Below, in pieces: positions 6,362 through 14,125 of a stretch of 23,576 bases of DNA. Source of the stretch: JBCDGZ01 sp038750655 (GTDB taxonomy: Bacteria; Bacteroidota; Bacteroidia; Chitinophagales; Saprospiraceae); the NCBI GenBank assembly GCA_038750655.1, contig JBCDGZ010000121.1, forward strand, positions 1 to 23,576, in the 5' to 3' direction. A program made the position numbers and the translations under genes. Below the pieces are notes generated by a model that was given only the letters and a program-made list of their open reading frames with translations, did not search any database and was not told where the DNA came from. Every line of letters begins with the position of its first letter. Positions within the stretch are counted from its first letter, which is position 1.

Positions 6362-8314
6362 GTGACCATAGCCCCTGCAAGCAACCAAAGTCGGAGTATC
6401 ACCTCCCCCTATCAACAAGCATTAGCAGCCTGTCAATTGGGGCAATTGGAAACGGCTCAACGATGGGCCCAAAAAGCCATCGAGCAGAATGACTGTGCAA
6501 TGGAAGCCTGCATTCTTTTGGGGCAACTGGCGCAAAAACAGCAGCATTTTTCTGAAGCCAAAACGCAGTATAAACAAGCAGCAACACTCGATCCAAAATC
6601 GGCTGTTCCTGATCATTATCTGGGCAGCTGTTACAGGGATCAAAGGATGTTCAACATCGCCATTTTCCACTTCTTACAAGCTTTGAACAAACAACCCGAT
6701 CAGTTAATCAGTCGCCAATTGTTAACCGCAACACTTGGCAAAATGTCTTACATCAGTGAAGCTTTGTATGTCCCTCAACTAGAAAGAGAATTACTGCTGG
6801 CACTGGATTCCCCTGTGATTAATCACAAGCATTTATTTGGTATTGCACTGGGGTTCATTCGACAACAACCGGGCTTCGACCAATTCCGGGAACAGGTCAT
6901 GGCCCAAAAAGAAGAGGTCTTATCAGCATCGAATATTGGTATACTTACCTTCCCCTTATTCTCCCAACTTTTACAGAAGGTCTATACTATTGATTTGAAA
7001 TTCGAGCAACTGCTTCGGGCTTTGAGACAACTGCTACTGCGCTATGTTGTCCAAGCTATGGAAAATAATCGAGTAGTTCCAACCTATATTCAGGACAGTA
7101 TCGCGGTGATGGCTACCCAGGTTTTCATCAATGAATACCTATGGTCGATTAGGGAGCAGGAGCAAATACTTTTGGATCAATTAACACGGCAGCTAGCGGA
7201 TAAAACCCAAACTAGGGAGACCGCCACAGAGGATATTTTTCTTGGTCTGATGAGTGCAATGATGTACCAGCCTGCTGAATATTTCCCGGAGGTGACTGCT
7301 CTCGATTGGTCCAAATTTTCTCCCCACACCAAGCAACAACAGCAAACGCTTGAGCAATGTCTGCTGAACGGAATAGAAGAACAACAACTGATGGAGCAAC
7401 TACCTAGTCTCGCTCCCATTACAGAGGCGAATTCTCTAATCGTACAACAACAATACGAAAACTACCCTTACCCGCGCTGGCTGAGCTTTGACCGCCGCCG
7501 ATCCCTCCCTTTTTCAGACTGGGTCAAAGTCAACTTTGCCCACACTAACTATTGGTCTCCAATCGCCCAACTGCCCGCAGAGGTCCTGGTTGCAGGTTGT
7601 GGCACTGGCAACCATGCGCTTACCGTAAGCAGCCAATTCACCGATGCTAAAGTCAAGGCGATTGACCTTAGCCGACGCAGTCTGGGCTACGCTATGCGAA
7701 TGGCGCGTCACTATCAAATGGATAATATCGAATTTATCCAAGGCGATCTGCTAGCGATTCAAAAGCTCGGCCAGCAATTTAGCATCATCGAGTGTATAGG
7801 CACCTTGCACCATATGGCTGCACCGATGGACGGCTGGCGAGCCCTCTGCGGTGTTCTCCGCCCCGGCGGCCTGATGAAAATCGGATTGTACAGCTGCACT
7901 GCCCGACGGAAGCTGCCGCAGTTTAGACAAATGGCCCAAGCAAAGGGAGTAAGTAAAGAACACCAAGCCATGTGTACCTTTCGCGACCAACTACTCCAAA
8001 AACAGGATCACCCGGACTTGCCCTCACTGCTCAACATTGCAGATTTTTTCACCTACAATGCTTTTCAGGACTTGCTCTTTCATCCACAAGAACACTGCTT
8101 CAGCATCCCCCAAATCGCCAACTGCCTCCGGCAGCTCGGTCTCGAATTTCTAGGGTTTTCACTCGAAGCAGCAATCATCAATAATTTTAAAAAAATATTT
8201 CCCCAAAAAACCATCTTTGACCTCCAAGCCTGGACCCAATTCGAAGAACAACATCCAGATACCTTTCTTGCTATGTACCAGTTTTGGTGTCAAAAACCTA
8301 CTGATCCAAACTAG
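6362..8314 (+). CDS. TPR-domain class I SAM methyltransferase fusion
   Basis: 650 residues. Residues about 15-115 form roughly three TPR-like helical pairs (ALAACQLGQLETAQRWAQKA; ACILLGQLAQKQQHFSEAK; AVPDHYLGSCYRDQRMFNIA). A helical linker follows (about 130-350), then QYENYPYPRW (364-373), a motif often seen just before methyltransferase domains in TPR fusions. The Rossmann motif I is VLVAGCGTGNH (408-418), with the acidic residue in AIDLS (433-437), GDLL (461-464) and a post-motif LRPGGLMKIGLYS. It probably N- or O-methylates the peptide; the Asn side chains of the core are the obvious candidates, with the TPR part possibly gripping the long substrate. The start is GTG 6362, 29 bases after the previous stop. 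The next ATG (codon 48) would cut into the TPRs. Confidence 0.82.
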   Translation: MTIAPASNQSRSITSPYQQALAACQLGQLETAQRWAQKAIEQNDCAMEACILLGQLAQKQQHFSEAKTQYKQAATLDPKSAVPDHYLGSCYRDQRMFNIAIFHFLQALNKQPDQLISRQLLTATLGKMSYISEALYVPQLERELLLALDSPVINHKHLFGIALGFIRQQPGFDQFREQVMAQKEEVLSASNIGILTFPLFSQLLQKVYTIDLKFEQLLRALRQLLLRYVVQAMENNRVVPTYIQDSIAVMATQVFINEYLWSIREQEQILLDQLTRQLADKTQTRETATEDIFLGLMSAMMYQPAEYFPEVTALDWSKFSPHTKQQQQTLEQCLLNGIEEQQLMEQLPSLAPITEANSLIVQQQYENYPYPRWLSFDRRRSLPFSDWVKVNFAHTNYWSPIAQLPAEVLVAGCGTGNHALTVSSQFTDAKVKAIDLSRRSLGYAMRMARHYQMDNIEFIQGDLLAIQKLGQQFSIIECIGTLHHMAAPMDGWRALCGVLRPGGLMKIGLYSCTARRKLPQFRQMAQAKGVSKEHQAMCTFRDQLLQKQDHPDLPSLLNIADFFTYNAFQDLLFHPQEHCFSIPQIANCLRQLGLEFLGFSLEAAIINNFKKIFPQKTIFDLQAWTQFEEQHPDTFLAMYQFWCQKPTDPN

Positions 8315-8327
8315 AAAAATAAAAACA

Positions 8328-9974
8328 ATGGTCAAACAATCAGAATTACTCCATCTGCGTCAAATCGCACCTCGCGTCTGGGGAACCATCTGTCGACAAG
8401 TCGACGGAGTAGCAGTAAGCTCTACCATCAGTGCCCTGCATTGTAAGGGACTATTGAAGTGGTTGTTGAAAAATGGGCCAGTAAACATGGAACAAATCCT
8501 CCAAAAATTTGGAGGCAATGAAGGCTACCTACACATTGCCCTTCGCATCCTGGACTGTCAGAACTGGCTGCACCGCCGAGGCCCTGTCGGCACCCCACAA
8601 ATGACCTTTGAACTCAGCGACGAAGGCCAAACGATAGTACAACTAGCAGATACTTATACCACTATCGCCCAAACCCTAGTCCTTACGCGACAGTTATTGA
8701 ATGATTGGCACTTGGGTAATAAAGCAAAAACCCTAAGCGGCCTGCGACAGCTCACCACAATCATTCAAACCACTCAGCATCAACTAGCGACCAAAGCCCC
8801 CGTTTACCTCTATCCAAAAATTAAAGATCATATTCAAGGGCACTTGGCGGTTCCCATTATAGCCATGCTAAGTCATCAGGGCCTTTTTCCTCCACAGCAC
8901 GAAATCATTACAAGTATCGCACTTGACCAATACAATGGCCAGAGCGAAATACTACATACTGCCTTCGCAGCCCTGAGCCTGCTGCAATGGACAAGGGTAC
9001 AGCAAGACAAGGTACAATTCAGCCCAGAAGGCAAAGTCGCTGTAGCCTTCGCCCGGCAATACTGGTACCCGATCTCCTACCTCGAAACCCTGATTCGCGT
9101 TCCACGCTTGCTCTTCGGCCAGCCCACCAGCTTTCACACCACCAACGGCGAAGAAGAAACCCATGTCGACCGCCTACTGGACATCCAATTCAGCGGAGCC
9201 GTTTTCGAAACCAGCTGTCAGCAACCCTTTCTTGATATGGCCCTACCACTTTTCCATACCAGCGATCTGGCCAGCCAGCCCAAAGCTATCGTAGACATGG
9301 GCTGCGGGAATGGTGCACTGCTTGAAGTCTTCTACAAAGCGATTCAACGTCAAAGCCTACGCGGCCAACACCTCGACGAGTTTCCATTGCTGATGATCGG
9401 CGTAGAGCCCAGCGCCATCGCTCGGCAGACCACTGCTGAAAAGCTGCAAGCCGCCGGAATTCCCTGCCGCATCATCGCCGGAAATATCGCTGAGCCAGCA
9501 GCTCTGAGTCGTTCTCTGGCAAAGTTAGGAGTAGCTCCTCACGAGGCCCTACACGTCAGCAAGTCCGTCATTCACAATCGCCCCTACCACTCCCCTCCCC
9601 CAACAACTCCAAAGTTGGCCCTACCCTCTACTGGCGCCTTCGCCACCCCAGCCGGCAAGGCCATTCCGAATATTCAAATGGGACAAAACTTGATCGAGCA
9701 CTTTACCCAATGGAAGCCCCTCTGCCGAGGGCACGGCATGCTGGTCATAGAAGGCCACTGTACCCCTCCTGCCTTAATTGCCCAGCTCAACGGCCGCAGC
9801 ATCAGCACAATTATGGAAGCGACGCATGGCTATTCCAATCAATACCTGGTGGAGCCGGAGGTATTTAGAGGGGCGGCGGCAGCGGCAGGTTTTCGGTCGC
9901 AACAATCCTGTGATATTGGCAAGGAAAGCGTAGGACATACTTTGTTGACGATTGATTATTTTGTGGTGGATTGA
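8328..9974 (+). CDS. Class I SAM methyltransferase with two winged-helix-like modules
   Basis: 548 residues starting at ATG 8328, 13 bases after the preceding stop. Residues about 26-108 look like the N-terminal winged-helix domain of O-methyltransferase-type enzymes (SSTISALHCKGLLKWL ... FELSDEGQTIVQLA). A second, similar unit follows at about 171-242 (AVPIIAMLSHQGLFPP ... FSPEGKVAVAFA). The SAM-binding domain has motif I IVDMGCGNGALLEVF (321-335), IGVEPS (357-362) and a distinctive HVSKSVIHNRPY (409-420). A short Pro/Thr/Ala-rich insertion follows (422-444). As the last clearly co-directional gene of the cluster it is the second candidate methylase for the precursor, possibly the functional counterpart of the Asn N-methyltransferase PoyE. 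I cannot tell which of the two does this. Confidence 0.8.
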   Translation: MVKQSELLHLRQIAPRVWGTICRQVDGVAVSSTISALHCKGLLKWLLKNGPVNMEQILQKFGGNEGYLHIALRILDCQNWLHRRGPVGTPQMTFELSDEGQTIVQLADTYTTIAQTLVLTRQLLNDWHLGNKAKTLSGLRQLTTIIQTTQHQLATKAPVYLYPKIKDHIQGHLAVPIIAMLSHQGLFPPQHEIITSIALDQYNGQSEILHTAFAALSLLQWTRVQQDKVQFSPEGKVAVAFARQYWYPISYLETLIRVPRLLFGQPTSFHTTNGEEETHVDRLLDIQFSGAVFETSCQQPFLDMALPLFHTSDLASQPKAIVDMGCGNGALLEVFYKAIQRQSLRGQHLDEFPLLMIGVEPSAIARQTTAEKLQAAGIPCRIIAGNIAEPAALSRSLAKLGVAPHEALHVSKSVIHNRPYHSPPPTTPKLALPSTGAFATPAGKAIPNIQMGQNLIEHFTQWKPLCRGHGMLVIEGHCTPPALIAQLNGRSISTIMEATHGYSNQYLVEPEVFRGAAAAAGFRSQQSCDIGKESVGHTLLTIDYFVVD

Positions 9975-10033
9975 ATAGAAGTGTTAAGGTAAACCATGCG
10001 TATAGCTTGGTGTTTTGGGGAGGGCCCCTACCT

Positions 10034-10171
10034 CCGGCAGGCAGGCACCCACATTACCACCCTGCCTCTGCCGGCAGGCAGGCGCCGCCAATCCACCCCG
10101 CCATTATTCAGACCCAGCTATAAGATAGCCAGTCCTTACGGGGCAGATCGCCTGCCTGCCGGCAGGCAGGC
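10034..10171. repeat. Cluster of three CCGGCAGGCAGGC palindromic repeats
   Basis: The 13-mer CCGGCAGGCAGGC occurs at 10034-10046, 10071-10083 and 10159-10171. The third copy is the right half of a perfect palindrome containing CCTGCCTGCCGGCAGGCAGG (10151-10170, plus one more pair outside). The second is part of an imperfect palindrome starting at 10061. The rest of 9975-10333 holds no convincing gene. This looks like a dispersed REP-like intergenic element; its reading in one frame gives the telltale LPAGRQA string. Confidence 0.75.
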
Positions 10172-10333
10172 AAGAATTCCTCTTGAAAGATGGCATCCTC
10201 GTTCTCTCTAGGCCCTTTGAGAAAACAAGAAAGTATGTTACGAACGGAAAAGGATTACCAAAGTCATCGGTCGGAGAAAATCAAAATTAGGGACAATGGC
10301 AATTATCAAATTTTTTCCACAAAAAAAAACAAA

Positions 10334-11458
10334 ATGTTGATAAATGCAACTATAAATCGACCCGTACTGTGCTATCATCACCGTACGCCGCTAGCCTTGG
10401 ACAGTGGACAGCAGCTTCCGGCGTTTAGCATCGCCTACGAGACCTACGGTCGGCTCTCCGCTGAAAGAAATAATGCTATTTTGGTCTGTCATGCCCTGAC
10501 CAAAGATGCTCGAATGGCGGGACGTGCGACAGCAGATGGCAAGCCGGGTTGGTGGGACACTTTGACGGGGCCGGGAAAGGCTCTCGATACAGATCGGTAT
10601 TTTCTGATTTGTAGCAATGTCATCGGGGGCTGTGGAGGGAGTACGGGGCCGACGTCGATCAATCCAGCGACGGGGCGGGCCTATGCGTTGGATTTTCCGG
10701 TCTTGACGGTGCGGGATATGGTGCGGGCGCAGCAGCAGCTGGTGGAGCACTTGGGGATTGAGCAGTTGCACGGGATTGCGGGGGGCTGCTTTGGTGGGAT
10801 GCAGGCTTTGGAATGGTTGATTCAGTTTCCGGGGAAGGTGCGCCGGGCAGCAGTTATTAGTACGACGGAGGCGACTTCGGCGCATACTATCGCTCTGTTC
10901 CATATCATGCGCCGCTTTATTCGCGAGGATCCGGATTGGTGCGGAGGGCGGTATTATGAAGGGGCTTTTCCGAGTAAGGGACTGACGCAGGCCATTTTGA
11001 TGGGGATACCGATCTGGATGAATCGCTCGGGGCTGGAAGCTAAGTTTGGTAGACGGGGTAATGGTCAGATTCCCGGCTACACGCTGGGGGCAGAATTTAC
11101 TATTGAAGACTTCTTGGAACAGACTGCCCGTAGGGTCGATCGGCAGTTTGACCCCAACAGTTTATTATATCTGACTCGTGCGCAGGAATATTTTGATTTA
11201 GTGGGGAGTTATGGCAGCCTAGAAGCCGCTTTTGGGCCTATTGATGCGGAGGTTTTACTGCTCAGTTATGACAGCGACTGGCGCTATCCGAGTGAGGAGA
11301 TGGAGAAGCTGAATAAAGTGTTGAGGGGCTTGGGGAAGGTGTCGAGGCATGAGGTGCTGCACAGTCCTTTGGGGCACGGGGCGTTTATGTATGATGTCGA
11401 AGGCTGTGGGGTGGCGCTTCGGCAGTTTTTTGATTGGGGTGCAGAGTCGTCCCCCTAA
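10334..11458 (+). CDS. MetX-family (homoserine O-acetyltransferase-like) alpha/beta-hydrolase with Cys nucleophile
   Basis: 374 residues, close to MetX length. Family marks are LVCHALTKDARMAG (50-63), GWWDTLTGPGKALDT (72-86), GGCGGSTGPTSINPATG (98-114), GLTQA (216-220), FGRR (238-241), SDWRYP with Asp315, and LGHGAF with His348. MetX normally transfers acetyl from acetyl-CoA to homoserine with a Ser in GGSxGG. Here the elbow reads GGCFGGMQALEW, placing Cys152 at that position, and the usual GHDAF reads GHGAF. A thiol nucleophile acyltransferase/hydrolase is possible. The start ATG 10334 gives the canonical N-terminus; an in-frame ATG at 10190 would add an unrelated 48 residues. It lies 359 bases after the methyltransferase, beyond palindromic repeats, so membership of the RiPP operon is uncertain. 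Confidence 0.78.
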   Translation: MLINATINRPVLCYHHRTPLALDSGQQLPAFSIAYETYGRLSAERNNAILVCHALTKDARMAGRATADGKPGWWDTLTGPGKALDTDRYFLICSNVIGGCGGSTGPTSINPATGRAYALDFPVLTVRDMVRAQQQLVEHLGIEQLHGIAGGCFGGMQALEWLIQFPGKVRRAAVISTTEATSAHTIALFHIMRRFIREDPDWCGGRYYEGAFPSKGLTQAILMGIPIWMNRSGLEAKFGRRGNGQIPGYTLGAEFTIEDFLEQTARRVDRQFDPNSLLYLTRAQEYFDLVGSYGSLEAAFGPIDAEVLLLSYDSDWRYPSEEMEKLNKVLRGLGKVSRHEVLHSPLGHGAFMYDVEGCGVALRQFFDWGAESSP

Positions 11459-11464
11459 ACAAAC

Positions 11465-11494
11465 TCAGGAGCTCACCCTTCGATGAACTCCTGA
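11465..11494 (+). terminator. Hairpin terminator after the MetX-like gene
   Basis: TCAGGAG (11465-11471) pairs with CTCCTGA (11488-11494), with three more pairs inside after one mismatch. It starts six bases after the stop codon. The following tract is A/T-rich but not a clean U-run. Confidence 0.5.
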
Positions 11495-11546
11495 ACAAAT
11501 AAATCAGTTTTATTGGAACTTATAAATTCATTGCAAATTTGGTGGT

Positions 11547-11900
11547 TTACTCTTTTGCAAATTTAAAATCATAGGTTACCGAGCCGCATTGCCGATCCAG
11601 CATTCCGCGATCGAATCGGTACTTACGGGCATTGGCGATGGCGATGCGAATCAACTGCGGATGGTCTGAGGTCGAGCCATGAGCTTTGTATTTGGCCTCA
11701 ACCACTTTGCCCTCCTTGTTTACACAGATCGCAACGACAACTTTACCATTCTCCTTTGCTACCTCTAGCATCGGCTCTGATTCCAGGATCGTCCGGCCCG
11801 CCAGTGAGTTAGGGTTGGGGACGCGACCATTGGAACTTTGAGCACTGGCCATCAACGGTAGGAGGAAGAATAGCACGCACACATTAATTAGAATTCTCAT
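11547..11900 (-). CDS. Small secreted TonB C-terminal-domain protein
   Basis: 117 residues. Residues 1-20 form a signal peptide (hydrophobic core NVCVLFFLLPL, cleavage likely after ASA). The rest resembles the TonB C-terminal domain seen in many Bacteroidota energy-transducer-like proteins: GKVVVAICVNKEGKVVEAK, then a helix (QLIRIAIANARKYRF) and the closing strand CGSVTYDFKF. Without a transmembrane anchor, proline-rich linker or ExbBD neighbours it is unlikely to energise a receptor alone. It may be a periplasmic or surface binding protein. It lies 27 bases downstream of the broken DUF6503 gene on the same strand. Confidence 0.7.
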   Translation of the reverse strand: MRILINVCVLFFLLPLMASAQSSNGRVPNPNSLAGRTILESEPMLEVAKENGKVVVAICVNKEGKVVEAKYKAHGSTSDHPQLIRIAIANARKYRFDRGMLDRQCGSVTYDFKFAKE

Positions 11901-11927
11901 TGGTTTGATAATTTTGGTGATAGTGTT

Positions 11928-12324
11928 TTAGTCTTTTTGTAGAATATCGGCGCCGAGAAATTTATCATCGGCATTTTTGTACCACTTTCTCGTTTGAGGA
12001 AAACGAATACCATTCAGCAGCACCTTCCCTTCGAGGGTGATGTACTCGCCGTCATTTTTAGATTCATCGTGGTAGAAGCGATAGCCCAGCAGGGCGTAGG
12101 TAGAAGGGTGAATATATATTATCAATTTTTAACTGGGTCTGCCGGTCTTTCCCATTAGGACGTGTCTCCAACAAGTTCAGCGTTGCTTCGAAAGTGGCCC
12201 ACTTACCCATCGGGTCATGGTAATCCTTGCTTTTCTGCAATAATTGCTGAGCAGCACTACCATTTTGCGCGCACAAAGCAGTAGTAATGGCCAGCAGAAC
12301 AGCCAAAACAGTAAAATGCTTCAT
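11928..12324 (-). pseudogene. Disrupted DUF6503-type secreted protein gene (internal deletion plus frameshift)
   Basis: From ATG 12324 the frame encodes a signal peptide (MKHFTVLAVLLAITTALCAQ) and the family-typical YHDPMGKWATFEATLNL and RQTQLKID. Near 12115-12125 homology moves to another frame, which carries the C-terminal end: HPSTYALLGYRFYHDESKND, GEYITLEGKVLLNGIRFPQ and RKWYKNADDKFLG, ending at 11928. Family members as I remember them are about 230-250 residues, whereas the two pieces total about 135. So the middle (roughly 100-120 residues) seems deleted and the ends are out of frame. The first frame stops at 12064 with a nonsense tail. The family's function is not known. Confidence 0.75.
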
Positions 12325-12468
12325 TAGTGAAGTTATATTAAAAAAATACCTGTAGAAAGGGATTATACTAGCGCGAGATCATAACTCATATGAGGGATTG
12401 TAAAGATGGGTTTTTTTTAAGAACTTTAGAGCATTATTCAAAAAAAATTATCCTTAAAGCAAAGTATT

Positions 12469-13281
12469 ATGAGCAAATTACGCCTTACCTTACTGATAGT
12501 CAGCGACTTATTTTTGAGCAATAATGGCTCCACTTTTGCTCAAAGCGGAGCCATTCTACAGTTCTCAATCGAAAAAGATAAGACGCCCCCGCAGGGCTTT
12601 AAGATCAAAGCCAGCTCGGGCAATTTAGCTATTGGTTCACCTAGCCTCCATATGGAAAATGACCAAACCGATATGGTTTTCAAGGGAGACAATAAAGAAA
12701 TGATCGCCATTGATCACGAAAAGAAATCCTACATGGTGATTAATGGAGAAATGATTGCTCAAATGAAGGGCGCGATGAGTGGTTTTCAAAAGGAGATGGA
12801 GGAGGTGTACAAAAATATGCCGCCGGAGGCCCAGGAGCAGATGAAAAAAGCGCAAAAAGAAGGGGGGATGAACTTTGGTATGGGCGGTATGGCCCCCAAG
12901 GAGATCAAAGCGGTCAATTCCGGCGAAAAGGGGACACAGGCAGGCTATTCCTGTGTACGCTACGATATTTTGGAAGATGGCCAGAAAAAACGGGAAATCT
13001 GGATTGCCCCCTGGTCCTCAATCGAAGGAGGAGCCGAGGTCAAAAAGGCAATGATGGGTTTTATGACTTTCATGCAACAGCTCAGCGATGAGATGACTCA
13101 GGGGATGCCTGGCGGTGGCGGCAACTTGTTCGATGATATTGATTATGAGGAAGGAATGCCCGTAATGATCTTCGACCTGGAGACTAAGGAAAAAACGATA
13201 CTACAATCGGCTAAAAAGATGACGTTGCCCGCAAATACTTTTGGACCTCCAGCAGGGTATAAGCCGGAGCGATCGTTTTAA
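12469..13281 (+). CDS. Secreted DUF4412-type protein, methionine-rich
   Basis: 270 residues with a weak N-terminal signal (cleavage plausible after TFAQ, residue about 25). The body follows the DUF4412 pattern: MVFKGDNKEMIAIDHEKKSYMVI (a strand pair in which the protein's state is recorded), a Met-rich helical insert (about 97-145, QMKGAMSGFQKEMEEVYKNM), then AGYSCVRYDILEDGQKKREIWIA. The C-terminus ends PPAGYKPERSF, also usual for the family. It is presumably periplasmic or surface-associated; the biochemical role is unknown. The insert has many Met residues, which could reflect metal handling or just an amphipathic helix. It is divergent from the broken DUF6503 gene and convergent with the next gene. 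Confidence 0.7.
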   Translation: MSKLRLTLLIVSDLFLSNNGSTFAQSGAILQFSIEKDKTPPQGFKIKASSGNLAIGSPSLHMENDQTDMVFKGDNKEMIAIDHEKKSYMVINGEMIAQMKGAMSGFQKEMEEVYKNMPPEAQEQMKKAQKEGGMNFGMGGMAPKEIKAVNSGEKGTQAGYSCVRYDILEDGQKKREIWIAPWSSIEGGAEVKKAMMGFMTFMQQLSDEMTQGMPGGGGNLFDDIDYEEGMPVMIFDLETKEKTILQSAKKMTLPANTFGPPAGYKPERSF

Positions 13282-13339
13282 GCAATAAATGATCAATTCT
13301 TTGCTATTGGCTTAGTTAGCCTCTGGGCTATTTGCTTAA
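13278..13339. terminator. Probable bidirectional terminator between convergent genes
   Basis: Both genes end inside a symmetric stretch. TTAAGCAA (13278-13285) and TTGCTTAA (13332-13339) form an outer inverted repeat. An inner hairpin TAGCC-TCTG-GGCTA (13317-13330) lies between the stops and is followed by TTTG on the plus strand. The stem is short, so confidence is moderate. Confidence 0.4.
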
Positions 13340-14125
13340 TTCCACCTTTAGGGTACGGATCGACGTAGCCTCTGTCGTGCTCAGTGGCAGCTCCTGCAAT
13401 GCTTCAATGTTTTGCAGTAGTGCACGCTGGTCTTTACCCACCAATTGCACCCAATACTGCGGTAATAAAACGGTTAGCCGTTGGGCCAATTGATTCCGCA
13501 GTCCCTCGTCAAAGCGATCGCGGTATTCGCCCAGAATATCCAATAGCCCCAAAACCGTATCGGCGTGCATATCTTGTACGGCATTTATAGTTTCTTGAAC
13601 GCCCTTGTTCTTGGCTTCTGGTCCAATCTTGGCCTCAAATTCTCGCATCAAGAGCACGGCATTATTGGTAAAATGAATGATCAAATAGTAGCATTCGATG
13701 AACTCTGCTCCAAACCGCTCCTCTTCTCCGCTGTATTCGACATAGAGATTTAATAGACTAGAGACCAAATCTAAGGACGGTTGTAGGCGACCGATACGCA
13801 GCCGAATATCCAGCGTGGTATCGATCAGCTCATCCATGTGCTCCTTGTTGGTGAGATGAGCGAATAGCTGACCGGAGTAAGGGCTTGCTTGACGAGGAAG
13901 GGAATATTTATCGATACCGCTGATTTTTCTCAACAGCTTTAGCACCTTCTCGAATTCCTCCAATGTCCACAAACTATCAACCGAAGGAACACCCATTTTG
14001 TAGAAATTTTCCATGGGTGGCGAATTGTCGGGATGTGGAGGCACCGGTTGGGCCAGCCCGGCCATTCCAATCAGTAGCCCCAGCAAGGAGCCTAAAAGTC
14101 GCAATACCAATTGATTAGTCATCAT
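13328..14125 (-). CDS. Exported protein of unknown function, mostly helical
   Basis: 265 residues. The N-terminus (VLRLLGSLLGLLIGMAGLAQ, residues 7-26) is a signal peptide or membrane anchor. The mature part is rich in Leu, Glu and Arg and appears all-helical, with no Cys pairs, repeats or catalytic motif I recognise. Its start overlaps the end of the upstream pseudouridine synthase gene by 11 bases (14115-14125), so the two are likely translationally coupled in one transcript, though no functional link is evident. I cannot assign a family. Confidence 0.6.
   Translation of the reverse strand: MMTNQLVLRLLGSLLGLLIGMAGLAQPVPPHPDNSPPMENFYKMGVPSVDSLWTLEEFEKVLKLLRKISGIDKYSLPRQASPYSGQLFAHLTNKEHMDELIDTTLDIRLRIGRLQPSLDLVSSLLNLYVEYSGEEERFGAEFIECYYLIIHFTNNAVLLMREFEAKIGPEAKNKGVQETINAVQDMHADTVLGLLDILGEYRDRFDEGLRNQLAQRLTVLLPQYWVQLVGKDQRALLQNIEALQELPLSTTEATSIRTLKVELSK

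Noticed and set aside
10034..10171. CRISPR array
   Set aside because: The repeats are palindromic and irregularly spaced (37 and 88 bases), with no cas genes.
9996..10211. 71-residue plus-strand ORF containing LPAGRQA
   Set aside because: It is the translation of the palindromic CCTGCCGGCAGG repeats; no homologous protein character.
10190..10333. ATG extending the MetX-like protein by 48 residues
   Set aside because: The extension is Lys/Ser-rich and begins right after the repeat cluster; ATG 10334 gives the usual N-terminus.
10391..10903. 170-residue minus-strand ORF
   Set aside because: Antisense shadow of the MetX-like gene, Arg/Pro/His-rich low-complexity reading.
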